From NCBI RefSeq assembly GCF_000280495.2, contig NZ_CP018016.1, positions 4,402,001-4,466,000 on the forward strand: a stretch of DNA of 64,000 nt, read 5' to 3'. Shown one piece after another: positions 62,491-64,000 of the stretch. The notes beneath the pieces are model-generated. The model was not told the DNA's origin. It ran no database searches and saw nothing but the letters and a program-made list of their open reading frames with translations. This DNA comes from Kosakonia radicincitans DSM 16656 (GTDB lineage: Bacteria > Pseudomonadota > Gammaproteobacteria > Enterobacterales > Enterobacteriaceae). Made by a program: the position numbers and the translations under genes. Position 1 is the stretch's first letter. Each line of letters opens with the position of its first letter.

Positions 62491-63450
62491 TCAGTTCACG
62501 GCGAGCCGCAGGCCAAGATTGGCGGGATAAGGCGCGAAATAGCTCTGTGTTTGCAGGTAACTGTCTGGATATTCCGCCAGATAGTGTTGCAGCAATGTTA
62601 ATGGCGCAAGCAGCGGCAATAACCCAAGCCGGTAGTTGGTGATCACCGACAGCAGTTCAGCACGCTGCCGACTGGTGAGGTGCCGGGTAAAATAGCCCTG
62701 AATATGCATCAGCACGTTGGTGTGATTCTTGCGCGAAGCGACATGTTTAAGGAGCGCCATAAACTGCTCGCGATAAGCGACAAAGAAAGCATCCAGATCC
62801 TTCCACTCGCCGAGCCGGGCAACAAAGGGACCGATTTTGCGGTACCCCGCCTGGTGATGAGCCAGCAACTGAAGTTTGTAGCGGCTGTGAAACGCCAGCA
62901 GATTGCTGCGGGTTAACCCCTCTTCACGTAGCGCATTCAGCTCATGCAACGCGAAGATCCGCGCGACAAAGTTTTCGCACAGCTGCGGATCGTGCAAGCG
63001 CCCATCCTCTTCTACCGGCAGCCACGGGTATTTTTTCAGCAGCGCAGCGGTAAACAGCCCGATGCCCGCTTTACGTCCGCGATGGCCCTGCTCATCATAC
63101 AGCCGTACGCGTTCCATCCCGCAACTGGGCGATTTAGCGCAGACAATAAAGCCGGATAAGTTACTGACGGAAGGCAGAAAACGTTCGGCGAAAGCAGCCA
63201 TTTTGTCCGTCACATCTTCCTGCGGATCGTGGCTAAAACGCATGCGGGTGTCGCCATCGGTCGTCTGGATCAGGCGCAACGCCGGGCGAGGAACCGGCAG
63301 ACCGATGGCCATCTCCGGGCAGACAGGCTTAAACGTGACCCACTGCGCCAGTTCATCCATGACAAACCCCATGCGTTTATGTCCCCCGTCGAAGCGCACT
63401 GCGGAGCCCGTCAGACATCCGCTAATCCCAATCGTGGGTTGATGGTTCAT
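62491..63450 (-). CDS. DUF523/DUF1722 protein, YbgA-like
   Basis: The 319-residue protein has an N-terminal DUF523 domain with conserved cysteines (ISGCLTGSAVRFDGGHKR, CPEMAIGLPVPRPALRL, VCAKSPSCGMERVR) and a C-terminal DUF1722 (YbgA) domain (LLAFHSRYKLQLLAHHQAGYRKIGPFVA). The function is not firmly known; in E. coli ybgA is next to the photolyase gene phr. Related proteins have been tied to tRNA thiolation or to uracil-thiol chemistry, which is uncertain. It is followed upstream by an MlrA-like regulator gene on the same strand, 153 bases away. Confidence 0.87.
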   Translation of the reverse strand: MNHQPTIGISGCLTGSAVRFDGGHKRMGFVMDELAQWVTFKPVCPEMAIGLPVPRPALRLIQTTDGDTRMRFSHDPQEDVTDKMAAFAERFLPSVSNLSGFIVCAKSPSCGMERVRLYDEQGHRGRKAGIGLFTAALLKKYPWLPVEEDGRLHDPQLCENFVARIFALHELNALREEGLTRSNLLAFHSRYKLQLLAHHQAGYRKIGPFVARLGEWKDLDAFFVAYREQFMALLKHVASRKNHTNVLMHIQGYFTRHLTSRQRAELLSVITNYRLGLLPLLAPLTLLQHYLAEYPDSYLQTQSYFAPYPANLGLRLAVN

Positions 63451-63603
63451 AAATGCCCCCTGCGCTTAACGGGTATAAAAAGACCTACCTTAAAAGTTAC
63501 ACAACAGAGTATATTTGTCTAAGTTTTAAAAGATAAAATTTGTTAATGAATAAATATTACAAAGAGTTATTAGTCAGCAAACATCAAGCTACCGGGAACG
63601 TTT

Positions 63604-64000
63604 TTAAAGGGTAATAACGTCAAGGGAGACAACCTGCTGCCACTGCATAATCTGTTTTTTACGCGCGGCGCTCAGCTTTCCGCTGGTCACCAGCAACCAT
63701 TTGCGCTGCGGGAAGATCTCTGGCGCCAGCATTGCCGGAGGAGACGGAAGAATATCAATACGTTGCCCCTGCCCGGTGCGCAGTAACGCTTCAAGCCAGA
63801 TTTCACAGGGATCGTTAAGGTGCCAGCCGGTGAGCAGATAGTTTTCGCCGGGCGCTTTTTTATCCCTTTCCAGACAAAACGCCGTATAGGAAATAATGAT
63901 GCCATCGAGAATTTCCCGCAGGGTCATCATCGCGGCAACATTGGCCGACACCTGACCGCGCAGTGGGCGCAGCACTTCGCGTACCAGCTCACCCCTTGGA
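63604..64000 (-). CDS. MerR-family regulator, MlrA-like, C-terminal part
   Basis: The reading frame is open to the window edge, so only the C-terminal 131 codons are seen; the N-terminal MerR DNA-binding domain must lie beyond base 64000. The visible part matches the C-terminal domain of MlrA (YehV), for example LREILDGIIISYTAFCLERDKKAPGEN and YLLTGWHLNDPCEIWLEALL. MlrA activates csgD and so curli and biofilm. This may be MlrA itself or a paralogue; the ending HxxSLDVITL differs. The frame's first GTG (63975) is internal and not a true start. Confidence 0.72.
   Translation of the reverse strand, partial: PRGELVREVLRPLRGQVSANVAAMMTLREILDGIIISYTAFCLERDKKAPGENYLLTGWHLNDPCEIWLEALLRTGQGQRIDILPSPPAMLAPEIFPQRKWLLVTSGKLSAARKKQIMQWQQVVSLDVITL

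Overview
The window looks like a chromosomal segment of a member of the Enterobacteriaceae. The first 17.6 kb keeps the gene order known from the 8-9 min region of the E. coli map (rdgC, ppnP, aroM, yaiA, aroL, yaiI, proC, psiF, phoA, iraP, ddlA, yaiZ, yaiY, yaiW, sbmA, ampH, hemB), and the proteins resemble the E. coli ones closely. The rest is accessory relative to E. coli K-12. Its mix (eat-eutBC, an Anbu operon, hmu haem uptake, an OlsF-like enzyme) would suit a plant- or soil-associated genus near Kosakonia, Enterobacter or Phytobacter. The genus is an inference from gene content only.

Layout. 1-17608: conserved core, with E. coli-unlike insertions: a Rieske/FAD oxidoreductase where dgcC lies in E. 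coli, and an MdtG-like efflux pump plus an extensin-like protein between iraP and ddlA. 17609-19484: a bifunctional ornithine-lipid synthase (OlsF-like) behind tandem Pho-box repeats. 20152-23759: sigma54 promoter, NtrC-like site and eat-eutBC (ethanolamine as a nitrogen source, without a microcompartment). 23916-27191: a 2-hydroxyacid dehydrogenase and a translationally coupled aldonolactone oxidase/GT8 glycosyltransferase pair. 27319-35292: a D-amino-acid module (dat-dgcA-dgcN) divergent from a five-gene Liv-type ABC importer, bracketed by two extragenic palindrome clusters. 35393-37302: a LysR regulator and an EamA exporter. 37417-41417: a four-gene operon (circularly permuted ATP-grasp, alpha-E protein, transglutaminase, Anbu peptidase) behind a sigma54-type promoter. 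41440-47522: Fur-regulated haem uptake (receptor, hmuSTUV). 48036-49038: an AT-rich patch with an orphan ORF. 49039-51033: metal and halide homeostasis (crcB with a fluoride riboswitch, mntP, zinT with a Zur box). 51057-61571: regulators with short-chain dehydrogenases, MFS, monooxygenase and comR-bhsA. 61739-64000: carbonic anhydrase, a DUF523/DUF1722 protein and the C-terminus of an MlrA-like MerR regulator.

Nutrient limitation is a recurring theme. Phosphate limitation: phoA and the OlsF-like gene both carry Pho boxes. Nitrogen limitation: eat-eutBC and the Anbu operon both carry -24/-12 promoters, and D-amino-acid catabolism sits with an amino-acid importer. Metal limitation: Fur and Zur boxes. 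The strongest candidate for a poorly described system is the Anbu operon. Its enzymes (ATP-grasp ligase, transglutaminase fold, proteasome-like peptidase) suggest that a peptide is made and then cut, and its promoter suggests that this happens under nitrogen stress.

All calls come from reading the sequence and from remembered family features. No database search, folding program or alignment was run. Starts were moved from the longest ORF where a Shine-Dalgarno sequence or a homologue's N-terminus argued for it.
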